NCBI RefSeq assembly: GCF_050948215.1
Contig: NW_027488819.1
Span: forward strand, 124,001-188,000
Origin: Halictus rubicundus
Lineage: Eukaryota > Arthropoda > Insecta > Hymenoptera > Halictidae
DNA length: 64,000 bases
Direction of reading: 5' to 3'
Shown: one piece after another, positions 11,501 to 24,500 of the stretch
How the letters are laid out: the number at the start of each line of letters is the position of its first letter
How positions within the stretch are numbered: the first letter of the stretch is position 1
Made by a program: the position numbers and the translations under genes
Notes under the pieces: model-generated
What the model was told of the DNA's origin: nothing
Databases searched by the model: none
What the model saw: only the letters and a program-made list of their open reading frames with translations

Positions 11501-14042
11501 TCTATCATATCCTATCCTCTATCCTATCCTATCGTCTATCCTATCATATCCTCTATCTTATCCTATCCTCTATACTATCCTATCCTCTATCCTATCCTAT
11601 CCTCTATCCTATCCTATCCTCTATCCTATCCTATCCTCTATCCTATCCTACCCTCTATCCTATCCTTTCGTATCCTCTATCGCAACCTATCCTCTATCCT
11701 ATCCTATCCTCTATCCTATCCTATCCTATCCTCTATCCTATCCTATCCTCTATCTTATCCTATCCTCTATCCTATCCTATCCTCTATCCTATCCTATCCT
11801 CTATCCTCTATCCTATCCTATCCTCTATCCTATCCTATCTTCTATCCTATCCTATCCTCTATCATATCCTATCCTCTATCCTATCCTATCCTCTATCCTA
11901 TGCTATCCTCTATCCTATCTTATCCTCTATCTTATCCTATCCTCTATCCTATCCTATCATCAATCCTATCCTATCTTTTATCCTATCCTATCCTCTATCA
12001 TATCCTATCCTCTATCCTATCCTATCCTCTATCCTATCCTATCCTCTATCCTATCCTATCCTCTATCCTATCTTATCCTCTATCTTATCCTATCCTCTAT
12101 CCTATCCTATCATCAATCCTATCCTATCTTCTATCCTATCCTATCCTCTATCATATCCTATCCTCTATCCTATCCTATCCTCTATCCTATCATATCCCCT
12201 ATCTTATCCTCTATCTTATCCTATCCTCTATCCTATCCTATCATCTATCCTATCCTATCCTCTATCCTATCCTACCCTCTATCCTATCCTATCGTATCCT
12301 CTATCGTATCCTATCCTCTATCCTCTCCTATCCTCTATCCTATCCTATCCTCTATCCTATCCTACCCTCTATCCTATCCTTTCGTATCCTCTATCGCAAC
12401 CTATCCTCTATCTTATCCTATCCTCTATCCTATCCTATCCTCTATCCTATCCTATCCTCTATCTTATCCTATCCTCTATCCTATCCAATCCTCTATCCTA
12501 TCCTCTATCCGATCACATCTTCTATCCTATCCTATCCTCTATCATATCCTATCCTGTATCCCATCCTATCGTATCATATCCTCTATCCTATCCTATCCTC
12601 TATCCTATCATATCCCCTATCTTATCCTCTATCTTATCCTATCCTCTATCCTATCCTATCATCTATCCTATCCTATCTTCTATCCTATCCTATCCTCTAT
12701 CATATCCTATCCTCTATCCTATCCTATCCTCTATCCTATCCTATCCTCTATCCTATCCTATCCTCTATCCTATCCTATCCTCTATCCTATCCTATCTTCT
12801 ATCCTATCCTATCCTCTATCATATCCTATCCTCTATCCTCTCCTATCCTCTATCCTATCCTATCCTCTATCCTATCCTACCCTCTATCCTATCCTTTCGT
12901 ATCCTCTATCGCATCCTATCCACTATCCTATCCTATCCTCTATCCTATCCTATCCTCTATACTATCCTATCCTCTATCCTATCCTATCCTATCCTCTATC
13001 CTATGCTATCCTCTATCCTATCCTATCCTCTATCCTATCCTATCCTCTATCCTATCCTACCCTCTATCCTATCCTATCGTATCCTCTATCGTATCCTATC
13101 CTCTATCCTCTCCTATCCTCTATCCTATCCTATCCTCTATCCTATCCTACCCTCTATCCTATCCTTTCGTATCCTCTATCGCAACCTATCCTCTATCCTA
13201 TCCTATCCTCTATCCTATCCTATCCTCTATCCTATCCTATCCTCTATACTATCCTATCCTATATCCTATCCTATCCTATCCTCTATCCTATGCTATCCTC
13301 TATCCTATCCTATCCTCTATCATATCCTATCCTCGATCCTATTCTATCCACTATCCTATCCTATCCTCTATCCTATCCTATCCTCTATCCTATCCTATTC
13401 TCTATCCTATCCTATCGTATCCTCTGTCCTATCCTATCCTCTATCCGATCCTATCTTCTATCCTATCCTATCCACTATCATATCCTATCCTCTATCCTAT
13501 TCTATCCTCTATCCTATCCTATCCTCTATCCTATCTTATCCTCTATCTTATCCTATCCTCTATCCTATCCTATCATCTATCCTATCCTATCTTCTATCCT
13601 ATCCTATAATCTATCATATCCTATCCTCTATCCTATCCTATCCTCTATCCTATCCTATCCTCTACAATATCGTATCCTCTATCATATCCTTTCCTCTTTC
13701 CTATAATATCATCTATCCTATCGTATCCTCTATCATATCCTATCCTCTATCCTATCCTATCGTCTATCCTACCATATCCTCTATCTTATCCTATCCTCTA
13801 TACTATCCTATCCTCTATCCTATCCTATCCTCTATCCTATCCTATCCTCTATCATATCCTATCCTCTATCCTCTCCTATCCTCTATCCTATCCTATCCTC
13901 TATCCTACCCTACCCTCTATCCTATCCTTTCGTATCCTCTATCGCAACCTATCCTCTATCCTATCCTATCCTCTATCCTATCCTATCCTCTATACTATCC
14001 TATCCTCTATCCTATCCTATCCTATCCTCTATCCTATGCTAT
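8573..14042. repeat. Mixed monomer array with partial duplications at 1873 and 2480 bp offsets
   Basis: No gene is visible. The segment 9029-9375 matches 10902-11248 (offset 1873) and shares the rare CTCTGTACTATCC variant at 9189 and 11062. The segment 9848-10316 matches 12328-12796 (offset 2480) with about four substitutions, and shares CTATCCAATCC, TATCCGATC and CTGTATCCCATCC. A one-pentamer short monomer lies at about 10315-10330. Cassette A third monomers occur near 9707, 10672, 11471 and 13698. Confidence 0.83.
12887..12915 (+). repeat. CpG-doublet block, TTTCG...TATCGC type (example of many)
   Basis: A 22 bp monomer with four pentamers carries CpG in its third pentamer (TTTCG) and is followed by a 17 bp monomer starting TATCGCATCC. 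The two CpGs are 12 bp apart. A sister type reads TATCG...TATCGTATCC with the same spacing (for example near 13076). Dozens of copies recur through the window, and they hold most CpG dinucleotides of an otherwise CpG-free array. Confidence 0.82.
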
Positions 14043-15390
14043 CCTCTATCCTATCCTATCATCAATCCTATCCTATCTTCTATCCTATCCTATCCTCTAT
14101 CATATCCTATCCTCTATCCTATCCTATCCTCTATCCTATCCTATCCTCTATTCTATCCTATCCTCTATCCTATCCTATCCTCTATCCTATCCTATCTTCT
14201 ATCCTATCCTATCCTCTATCATATCCTATCCTATATCCTCTCCTATCCTCTATCCTATCCTATCCTCTATCCTATCCTACCCTCTATCCTATCCTTTCGT
14301 ATCCTCTATCGCATCCTATCCTCTATCCTATCCTATCCTCTATTCTATCCTATCCTCTATCCTATCCTATCCTCTATCCTATCCTATCTTCTATCCTATC
14401 GCATCCTCTATCATATCCTATCCTCTATCCCATCCTATCGTCTATCCTATCATATCCTCTATCTTATGCAATCCTCTATACTATCCTATCCTCTATCCTA
14501 TCCTATCATCTATCCTATCCTATCTTCTATCCTATCCTATAATCTATCATATCCTATCCTCTATCCTAACCTATCCTCTATCCTATCCTACTCTCTATCC
14601 TATCCTTTCGTATCCTCTATCGCATCCTATCCTCTATCCTATCCTATCCTCTATCCTATCCTATCATCTATACTATCCTATCCTCTATCCTATCCTATCC
14701 TCCATCCTATCCTACCCTCTATCCTATCCTATCGTATCCTCTATCGTATCCTATCCTCTATCCTATCCTATCCTCTATTATATCCTATCCCCTATTCTAT
14801 CCTATCCTCTATCCTATCCTATCTTCTATCCTATCCTATCCTCTATCATATCCTATCCTCTATCCTCTCCTATCCTCTATCCTATCCTATCCTCTATCCT
14901 ATCCTACCCTCTATCCTATCTTTCGTATCCTCTATCGCATCCTATCCTCTATCCTATCCTATCCTCTATCCTATCCTATCCTCTATACTATCCTATCATC
15001 TATCCTATCCTATCCTATCCTCTATCCTATGCTATCCTCTATCCTATCCTATCCTCTATCCTATCCTATCCTCTATCCTATCCTACCCTCTATCCTATCC
15101 TATCGTATCCTCTATCGTATCCTATCCTCTATCCTCTCCTATCCTCTATCCTATCCTATCCTCTATCCTATCCTACCCTCTATCCTATCCTTTCGTATCC
15201 TCTATCGCAACCTATCCTCTATCCTATCCTATCCTCTATCCTATCCTATCCTCTATACTATCCTATCCTCTATCCTATCCTATCCTATCCTCTATCCTAT
15301 GCTATCCTCTATCCTATGCTATCCTCTATCCTATCCTATCCTCTATCATATCCTATCCTCTATCCTATTCTATCCTCTATCCTATCCTAT
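14043..15390. repeat. 1416 bp-offset duplication, copy 1
   Basis: Matches 15459-16806. Shared markers include ATCAATCC (14061 and 15477), TATAATCTATC (14539 and 15955), CTAACC and CTACTCTC. Differences seen: CCTTTCG against CATTTCG near 15710, and TATTCTATCC against TATTCTATGC near 15572. The match ends where copy 2 takes a TATCATCAATCC route. Confidence 0.85.
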
Positions 15391-15458
15391 CCTCTATCCT
15401 ATCCTATCCTCTATCCTATCCTATCCTCTATCCTATCTTATCCTCTATCTTATCCTAT

Positions 15459-16806
15459 CCTCTATCCTATCCTATCATCAATCCTATCCTATCTTCTATC
15501 CTATCCTATCCTCTATCATATCCTATCCTCTATCCTATCCTATCCTCTATCCTATCCTATCCTCTATTCTATGCTATCCTCTATCCTATCCTATCCTCTA
15601 TCCTATCCTATCTTCTATCCTATCCTATCCTCTATCATATCCTATCCTATATCCTCTCCTATCCTCTATCCTATCCTATCCTCTATCCTATCCTACCCTC
15701 TATCCTATCATTTCGTATCCTCTATCGCATCCTATCCTCTATCCTATCCTATCCTCTATTCTATCCTATCCTCTATCCTATCCTATCCTCTATCCTATCC
15801 TATCTTCTATCCTATCGTATCCTCTATCATATCCTATCCTCTATCCCATCCTATCGTCTATCCTATCATATCCTCTATCTTATCCTATCCTCTATACTAT
15901 CCTATCCTCTATCCTATCCTATCATCTATCCTATCCTATCTTCTATCCTATCCTATAATCTATCATATCCTATCCTCTATCCTAACCTATCCTCTATCCT
16001 ATCCTACTCTCTATCCTATCCTTTCGTATCCTCTATCGCATCCTATCCTCTATCCTATCCTATCCTCTATCCTATCCTATCATCTATACTATCCTATCCT
16101 CTATCCTATCCTATCCTCCATCCTATCCTACCCTCTATCCTATCCTATCGTATCCTCTATCGTATCCTATCCTCTATCCTATCCTATCCTCTATTATATC
16201 CTATCCCCTATTCTATCCTATCCTCTATCCTATCCTATCTTCTATCCTATCCTATCCTCTATCATATCCTATCCTCTATCCTCTCCTATCCTCTATCCTA
16301 TCCTATCCTCTATCCTATCCTACCCTCTATCCTATCCTTTCGTATCCTCTATCGCATCCTATCCTCTATCCTATCCTATCCTCTATCCTATCCTATCCTC
16401 TATACTATCCTATCATCTATCCTATCCTATCCTATCCTCTATCCTATGCTATCCTCTATCCTATCCTATCCTCTATCCTATCCTATCCTCTATCCTATCC
16501 TACCCTCTATCCTATCCTATCGTATCCTCTATCGTATCCTATCCTCTATCCTCTCCTATCCTCTATCCTATCCTATCCTCTATCCTATCCTACCCTCTAT
16601 CCTATCCTTTCGTATCCTCTATCGCAACCTATCCTCTATCCTATCCTATCCTCTATCCTATCCTATCCTCTATACTATCCTATCCTCTATCCTATCCTAT
16701 CCTATCCTCTATCCTATGCTATCCTCTATCCTATGCTATCCTCTATCCTATCCTATCCTCTATCATATCCTATCCTCTATCCTATTCTATCCTCTATCCT
16801 ATCCTA
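15459..16806. repeat. 1416 bp-offset duplication, copy 2
   Basis: Second copy of 14043-15390. All but its first ~100 bp lies inside the later ~6 kb duplication, so the 1416 bp event must be older: the 6 kb copy at 21.5 kb inherited it. Confidence 0.85.
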
Positions 16807-19800
16807 TCATCAATCCTATCCTATCTTCTATCCTATCCTATCTTCTATCCTATCGTATCCTCTATCATATCCTATCCTCTATCCCATCCTATCGTCTATC
16901 CTATCATATCCTCTATCTTATCCTATCCTCTATACTATCCTATCCTCTATCCTATCCTATCATCTATCCTATCCTATCTTCTATCCTATCCTATAATCTA
17001 TCATATCCTATCCTCTATCCTAACCTATCCTCTATCCTATCCTACTCTCTATCCTATCCTTTCGTATCCTCTATCGCATCCTATCCTCTATCCTATCCTA
17101 TCCTCTATCCTATCCTATCCTCTATCCTATCCTACCCTCTATCCTATCCTATCGTATCCTCTATCGTATCCTATCCTCTATCCTATCCTATCCTCTATCC
17201 TATCCTATCCTCTATCCTATCCTATCCTCTATCCTATCCTATCCTCTATCCTATCCTGTCCTCTACAATATCGTATCCTCTATCATATCCTTTCCTCTTT
17301 CCTATAATATCATCTATCCTATCGTATCCTCTATCTTATCCTATCCTCTATCCTATCCTATCATCTATCCTATCCTATCCTCTATCCTATCCTATCCTCT
17401 ATCCTATCCTATCCTCTATCATATCCTATCCTCTATCCTCTCCTATCCTCTATCCTATCCTATCCTCTATCCTATCCTACCCTCTATCCTATCCTTTCGT
17501 ATCCTCTATCGCATCCTATCCTCTATCCTATCCTATCCTCTATCCTATCCTATCCTCTATACTATCCTATCATCTATCCTATCCTATCCTATCCTGTATC
17601 CTATGCTATCCTCTATCCTATCCTATCCTCTATCCTATCCTATCCTCTATCCTATCCTACCCTCTATCCTATCCTATCGTATCCTCTATCGTATCCTATC
17701 CTCTATCCTCTCCTATCCTCTATCCTATCCTATCCTCTATCCTATCCTACCCTCTATCCTATCCTTTCGTATCCTCTATCGCAACCTATCCTCTATCTTA
17801 TCCTATCCTCTATCCTATCCTATCCTCTATCCTATCCTATCGTATCCTCTATCGTATCCTATCCTCTATCCTATCCTATCCTCTATTATATCCTATCCCC
17901 TATTCTATCCTATCCTCTATCCTATCCTATCTTCTATCCTATCCTATCCTCTATCATATCCTATCCTCTATCCTCTCCTATCCTCTATCCTATCCTATCC
18001 TCTATCCTATCCTACCCTCTATCCTATCCTTTCGTATCCTCTATCGCAACCTATGCTCTATCCTATCCTATCCTCTATCCTATCCTATCCTCTATACTAT
18101 CCTATCCTCTATTATATCCTATCCTATCCTCTATCCTATCTTATCCTCTATCTTATCCTATCCTCTATCCTATCCTATCATCAATCCTATCCTATCTTCT
18201 ATCCTATCCTATCCTCTATCATATCCTATCCTCTATCCTATCCTATCCTCTATCCTATCCTATCCTCTATCCTATCCTATCCTCTATCCCATCCTATCCT
18301 CTATCCTATCCTGTCCTCTACAATATCGTATCCTCTATCATATCCTTTCCTCTTTCCTATAATATCATCTATCCTATCGTATCCTCTATCTTATCCTATC
18401 CTCTATCCTATCCTATCATCTATCCTATCCTATCCTCTATCCTATCCTATCCTCTATCCTATCCTATCCTCTATCATATCCTATCCTCTATCCTCTCCTA
18501 TCGTCTATCCTATCATAGCCTCTATCTTATCCTATCCTCTATACTATCCTATAATCTATCCTATCCTATCCTCTATCCTATCCTATCCTCTATCATATCC
18601 TATCCTCTATCCTCTCCTATCCTCTATCCTATCCTATCCTCTATCCTATCCTACCCTCTATCCTATCCTACCCTCTATCCTATCCTTTCGTATCCTCTAT
18701 CGCATCCTATCCTCTATCCTATCCTATCCTCTATCCTATCCTATCCTCTATACTATCCTATCCTATATCCTATCCTATCCTATCCTCTATCCTATGCTAT
18801 CCTCTATCCTATCCTATCCTCTATCCTATCCTATCCTCTATCCTATCCTACCCTCTATCCTATCCTATCGTATCCTCTATCGTATCCTATCCTCTATCCT
18901 ATCCTATCCTCTATTATATCCTATCCCCTATTCTATCCTATCCTCTATCCTACCCTATCATCTATCCTATCCTATCCTCTATCCTATCCTATCCTCTATC
19001 ATATCCTATCCTCTATCCTATCCTATCCTCTATCCTATCCTATTCTCTATCCTATCCTATCGTATCCTCTGTCCTATCCTATCCTCGATCCTATCCTATC
19101 CTCTATCGTATCCTATCGTCTATCCTATCATATCCTCTATCTTATCCTATCCTCTATACTATCCTATCCTCTATCCTATCCTATCCTCTATCCTATCCTA
19201 TCCACTATCATATCCTATCCTCTATCCTCTCCTATCCTCTATCCTATCCTATCCTCTATCCTATCCTACCCTCTACCCTATCCTTTCGTATCCTCTATCG
19301 CATCCTATCCTCTATCCTATCCTATCCTCTATCCTATCCTATCCTCTATCCTATCCTATCCTCTATCCTATCCTATCCTTTATCCTATCCTATCCTCTAT
19401 CCTATCCTATCCTCTACAATATCGTATCCTCTATCATATCCTTTCCTCTTGCCTATAATATCATCTATCCTATCGTATCCTCTATCTTATCCTATCCTCT
19501 ATCCTATCCTATCCTCTATCCTATTCTATCCTCTATCCTATCCTATCCTCGATCCTATCCTATCCTCTATCGTATCCTATCGTCTATCCTATCATATCCT
19601 CTATCTTATCCTATCCTCTATACTATCCTATCCTCTATCCTATCCTATCCTCTATCCTATCCTATCCTCTATCATATCCTATCCTCTATCCTCTCCTATC
19701 CTCTATCCTATCCTATCCTCTATCCTATCCTACCCTCTATCCTATCCTTTCGTATCCTCTATCGCATCCTATCCTCTATCCTATCCTATCCTCTATCCTA

Positions 19801-21540
19801 TCCTATCCTCTATACTATCCTATCCTCTATCCTATCCTATCCTATCCTCTATCCTATGCTATCCTCTATCCTATCCTATCCTCTATCCTATCCTATCCTC
19901 TATCCTATCCTATCGTATCCTCTATCGTATCCTTTCCTCTATCCTATCCTATCCTCTATTATATCCTATCCCCTATACTATCCTATCCTCTATCCTACCC
20001 TATCCTCTATCCTATCCTATCCTCTATCCTATCCTATCCTCTATCATATCCTATCCTCTATCCTATTCTATCCTCTATCCTATCCTATCCTCAATCCTAT
20101 CCTATCCTCTATCCTATCCTATTCTCTATCCTATCCTATCGTATCCTCTGTCCTATCCTATCCTCGATCCTATCCTATCCTCTATCGTATCCTATCCTCT
20201 ATCCTATCCTATCCTCTATTATATCCTATCCCCTATTCTATCCTATCCTCTATCCTATCCTATATTCTATCCTATCCTATCCTCTATCATATCCTATCCT
20301 CTATCCTCTCCTATCCTCTATCCTATCCTATCCTCTATCCTATCCTATCCTCTATCCTATCCTATCCTCTATCCTATCCTACCCTCTATCCTATCCTATC
20401 GTATCCTCTATCGTATCCTATCCTCTATCCTCTCCTATCCTCTATCCTATCCTATCCCCTATCCTATCCTATCCTCTATCCTATCCTATTCTCTATCCTA
20501 TCCTATCGTATCCTCTGTCCTATCCTATCCTCGATCCTATCCTATCCTCTATCGTATCCTATCGTCTATCCTATCATATCCTCTATCCGATCCTATCCTC
20601 TATCCTATCCTATCCTCTATCCTATCCTATCCTCTATCCTATCCTATACTCTATCTTATCCTATCCTCTATCCTATCCAATCCTCTATCCTATCCTCTAT
20701 CCGATCCCATCTTCTATCCTATCCTATCCTCTATCATATCCTATCCTCTATCCTATCCTATCCTCTATCCTATCTTATCCTCTATCATATCCTATCCTCT
20801 ATCCTATCCTATCCTCTATCCTATCCTATCCTCTATCCTATCCTATCCTCTATCCTATCCTATCCTCTACAATATCGTATCCTCTATCATATCCTTTCCT
20901 CTTTCCTATCATATCCTCTATCTTATCCTATCCTCTATCCTATCCTATCCTCTATTATATCCTATCCCCTATTCTATCCTATCCTCTATCCTACCCTATC
21001 CTCTATCCTATCCTATCCTCTATCCTATCCTTTCGTATCCTCTATCGCATCCTATCCTCTATCCTATCCTATCCCCTATCCTATCCTATCCTCTATACTA
21101 TCCTATCCTCTATCCTATCCTATCCTATCCTCTATCCTATGCTATCCTCTATCCTATCCTATCCTCTATCCTATCCTATCCTCTATCCTATCCTACCCTC
21201 TATCCTATCCTATCGTATCCTCTATCGTATCCTATCCTCTATCCTATCCTATCCTCTATTATAACCTATCCCCTATACTATCCTATCCTCTATCCTACCC
21301 TATCCTCTATCCTACCCTATCCTCTATCCTATACTATCCTCTATCTTATCCTATCCTCTATCCTATCCTATCATCTATCCTACCCTATCTTCTATCCTAT
21401 CCTATCCTCTATCATATCCTATCCTCTATCTTATCCTATCCTCTATCCTATCCTATCCTCTATACTATACTATCCTCTATCCTATCCTCTATCCTATCCT
21501 ATCCTCTATCCTAACCTATCCTCTATCCTATCCTATCCTC
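15565..21540. repeat. ~6 kb higher-order unit, copy 1 (5976 bp)
   Basis: Followed directly by a nearly identical copy at 21541-27550. Spacing is exactly 5976 bp for markers up to about 18990 (for example ATGs at 17603 and 23579, TATAATC at 15955 and 21931) and 6010 bp after that. The change is a 34 bp, two-monomer deficit here near 18990-19020. Other units keep the two extra monomers (for example near 28575), so the deletion is probably in copy 1. I saw only two substitutions: C at 18290 against T at 24266, and TATCC near 18779 against TATTC near 24755. Confidence 0.92.
20400..21110. repeat. Dispersed 0.7 kb block (also at 26.41-27.12 and 31.29-32.00 kb)
   Basis: The order CTCTGTCC, TCGATCC, TATCCGATCC, CTATCCAATCC, CCGATCCCATC, then a modified cassette A ending TTTCCTATCATATCC, recurs at 31.29-32.00 kb. 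The offset is 10889 bp (GTCC at 20517 and 31406). The copy at 26.41 kb comes from the 6 kb duplication. The block therefore links the left and right halves of the array. Confidence 0.78.
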
Positions 21541-24500
21541 TATTCTATGCTATCCTCTATCCTATCCTATCCTCTATCCTATCCTATCTTCTATCCTATC
21601 CTATCCTCTATCATATCCTATCCTATATCCTCTCCTATCCTCTATCCTATCCTATCCTCTATCCTATCCTACCCTCTATCCTATCATTTCGTATCCTCTA
21701 TCGCATCCTATCCTCTATCCTATCCTATCCTCTATTCTATCCTATCCTCTATCCTATCCTATCCTCTATCCTATCCTATCTTCTATCCTATCGTATCCTC
21801 TATCATATCCTATCCTCTATCCCATCCTATCGTCTATCCTATCATATCCTCTATCTTATCCTATCCTCTATACTATCCTATCCTCTATCCTATCCTATCA
21901 TCTATCCTATCCTATCTTCTATCCTATCCTATAATCTATCATATCCTATCCTCTATCCTAACCTATCCTCTATCCTATCCTACTCTCTATCCTATCCTTT
22001 CGTATCCTCTATCGCATCCTATCCTCTATCCTATCCTATCCTCTATCCTATCCTATCATCTATACTATCCTATCCTCTATCCTATCCTATCCTCCATCCT
22101 ATCCTACCCTCTATCCTATCCTATCGTATCCTCTATCGTATCCTATCCTCTATCCTATCCTATCCTCTATTATATCCTATCCCCTATTCTATCCTATCCT
22201 CTATCCTATCCTATCTTCTATCCTATCCTATCCTCTATCATATCCTATCCTCTATCCTCTCCTATCCTCTATCCTATCCTATCCTCTATCCTATCCTACC
22301 CTCTATCCTATCCTTTCGTATCCTCTATCGCATCCTATCCTCTATCCTATCCTATCCTCTATCCTATCCTATCCTCTATACTATCCTATCATCTATCCTA
22401 TCCTATCCTATCCTCTATCCTATGCTATCCTCTATCCTATCCTATCCTCTATCCTATCCTATCCTCTATCCTATCCTACCCTCTATCCTATCCTATCGTA
22501 TCCTCTATCGTATCCTATCCTCTATCCTCTCCTATCCTCTATCCTATCCTATCCTCTATCCTATCCTACCCTCTATCCTATCCTTTCGTATCCTCTATCG
22601 CAACCTATCCTCTATCCTATCCTATCCTCTATCCTATCCTATCCTCTATACTATCCTATCCTCTATCCTATCCTATCCTATCCTCTATCCTATGCTATCC
22701 TCTATCCTATGCTATCCTCTATCCTATCCTATCCTCTATCATATCCTATCCTCTATCCTATTCTATCCTCTATCCTATCCTATCATCAATCCTATCCTAT
22801 CTTCTATCCTATCCTATCTTCTATCCTATCGTATCCTCTATCATATCCTATCCTCTATCCCATCCTATCGTCTATCCTATCATATCCTCTATCTTATCCT
22901 ATCCTCTATACTATCCTATCCTCTATCCTATCCTATCATCTATCCTATCCTATCTTCTATCCTATCCTATAATCTATCATATCCTATCCTCTATCCTAAC
23001 CTATCCTCTATCCTATCCTACTCTCTATCCTATCCTTTCGTATCCTCTATCGCATCCTATCCTCTATCCTATCCTATCCTCTATCCTATCCTATCCTCTA
23101 TCCTATCCTACCCTCTATCCTATCCTATCGTATCCTCTATCGTATCCTATCCTCTATCCTATCCTATCCTCTATCCTATCCTATCCTCTATCCTATCCTA
23201 TCCTCTATCCTATCCTATCCTCTATCCTATCCTGTCCTCTACAATATCGTATCCTCTATCATATCCTTTCCTCTTTCCTATAATATCATCTATCCTATCG
23301 TATCCTCTATCTTATCCTATCCTCTATCCTATCCTATCATCTATCCTATCCTATCCTCTATCCTATCCTATCCTCTATCCTATCCTATCCTCTATCATAT
23401 CCTATCCTCTATCCTCTCCTATCCTCTATCCTATCCTATCCTCTATCCTATCCTACCCTCTATCCTATCCTTTCGTATCCTCTATCGCATCCTATCCTCT
23501 ATCCTATCCTATCCTCTATCCTATCCTATCCTCTATACTATCCTATCATCTATCCTATCCTATCCTATCCTGTATCCTATGCTATCCTCTATCCTATCCT
23601 ATCCTCTATCCTATCCTATCCTCTATCCTATCCTACCCTCTATCCTATCCTATCGTATCCTCTATCGTATCCTATCCTCTATCCTCTCCTATCCTCTATC
23701 CTATCCTATCCTCTATCCTATCCTACCCTCTATCCTATCCTTTCGTATCCTCTATCGCAACCTATCCTCTATCTTATCCTATCCTCTATCCTATCCTATC
23801 CTCTATCCTATCCTATCGTATCCTCTATCGTATCCTATCCTCTATCCTATCCTATCCTCTATTATATCCTATCCCCTATTCTATCCTATCCTCTATCCTA
23901 TCCTATCTTCTATCCTATCCTATCCTCTATCATATCCTATCCTCTATCCTCTCCTATCCTCTATCCTATCCTATCCTCTATCCTATCCTACCCTCTATCC
24001 TATCCTTTCGTATCCTCTATCGCAACCTATGCTCTATCCTATCCTATCCTCTATCCTATCCTATCCTCTATACTATCCTATCCTCTATTATATCCTATCC
24101 TATCCTCTATCCTATCTTATCCTCTATCTTATCCTATCCTCTATCCTATCCTATCATCAATCCTATCCTATCTTCTATCCTATCCTATCCTCTATCATAT
24201 CCTATCCTCTATCCTATCCTATCCTCTATCCTATCCTATCCTCTATCCTATCCTATCCTCTATCCTATCCTATCCTCTATCCTATCCTGTCCTCTACAAT
24301 ATCGTATCCTCTATCATATCCTTTCCTCTTTCCTATAATATCATCTATCCTATCGTATCCTCTATCTTATCCTATCCTCTATCCTATCCTATCATCTATC
24401 CTATCCTATCCTCTATCCTATCCTATCCTCTATCCTATCCTATCCTCTATCATATCCTATCCTCTATCCTCTCCTATCGTCTATCCTATCATAGCCTCTA

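Noticed and set aside
12887..12915. CENP-B box, because TTTCG is followed by a second CpG
   Set aside because: The conserved A and the CGGG core of the NTTCGNNNNANNCGGGN motif are missing.
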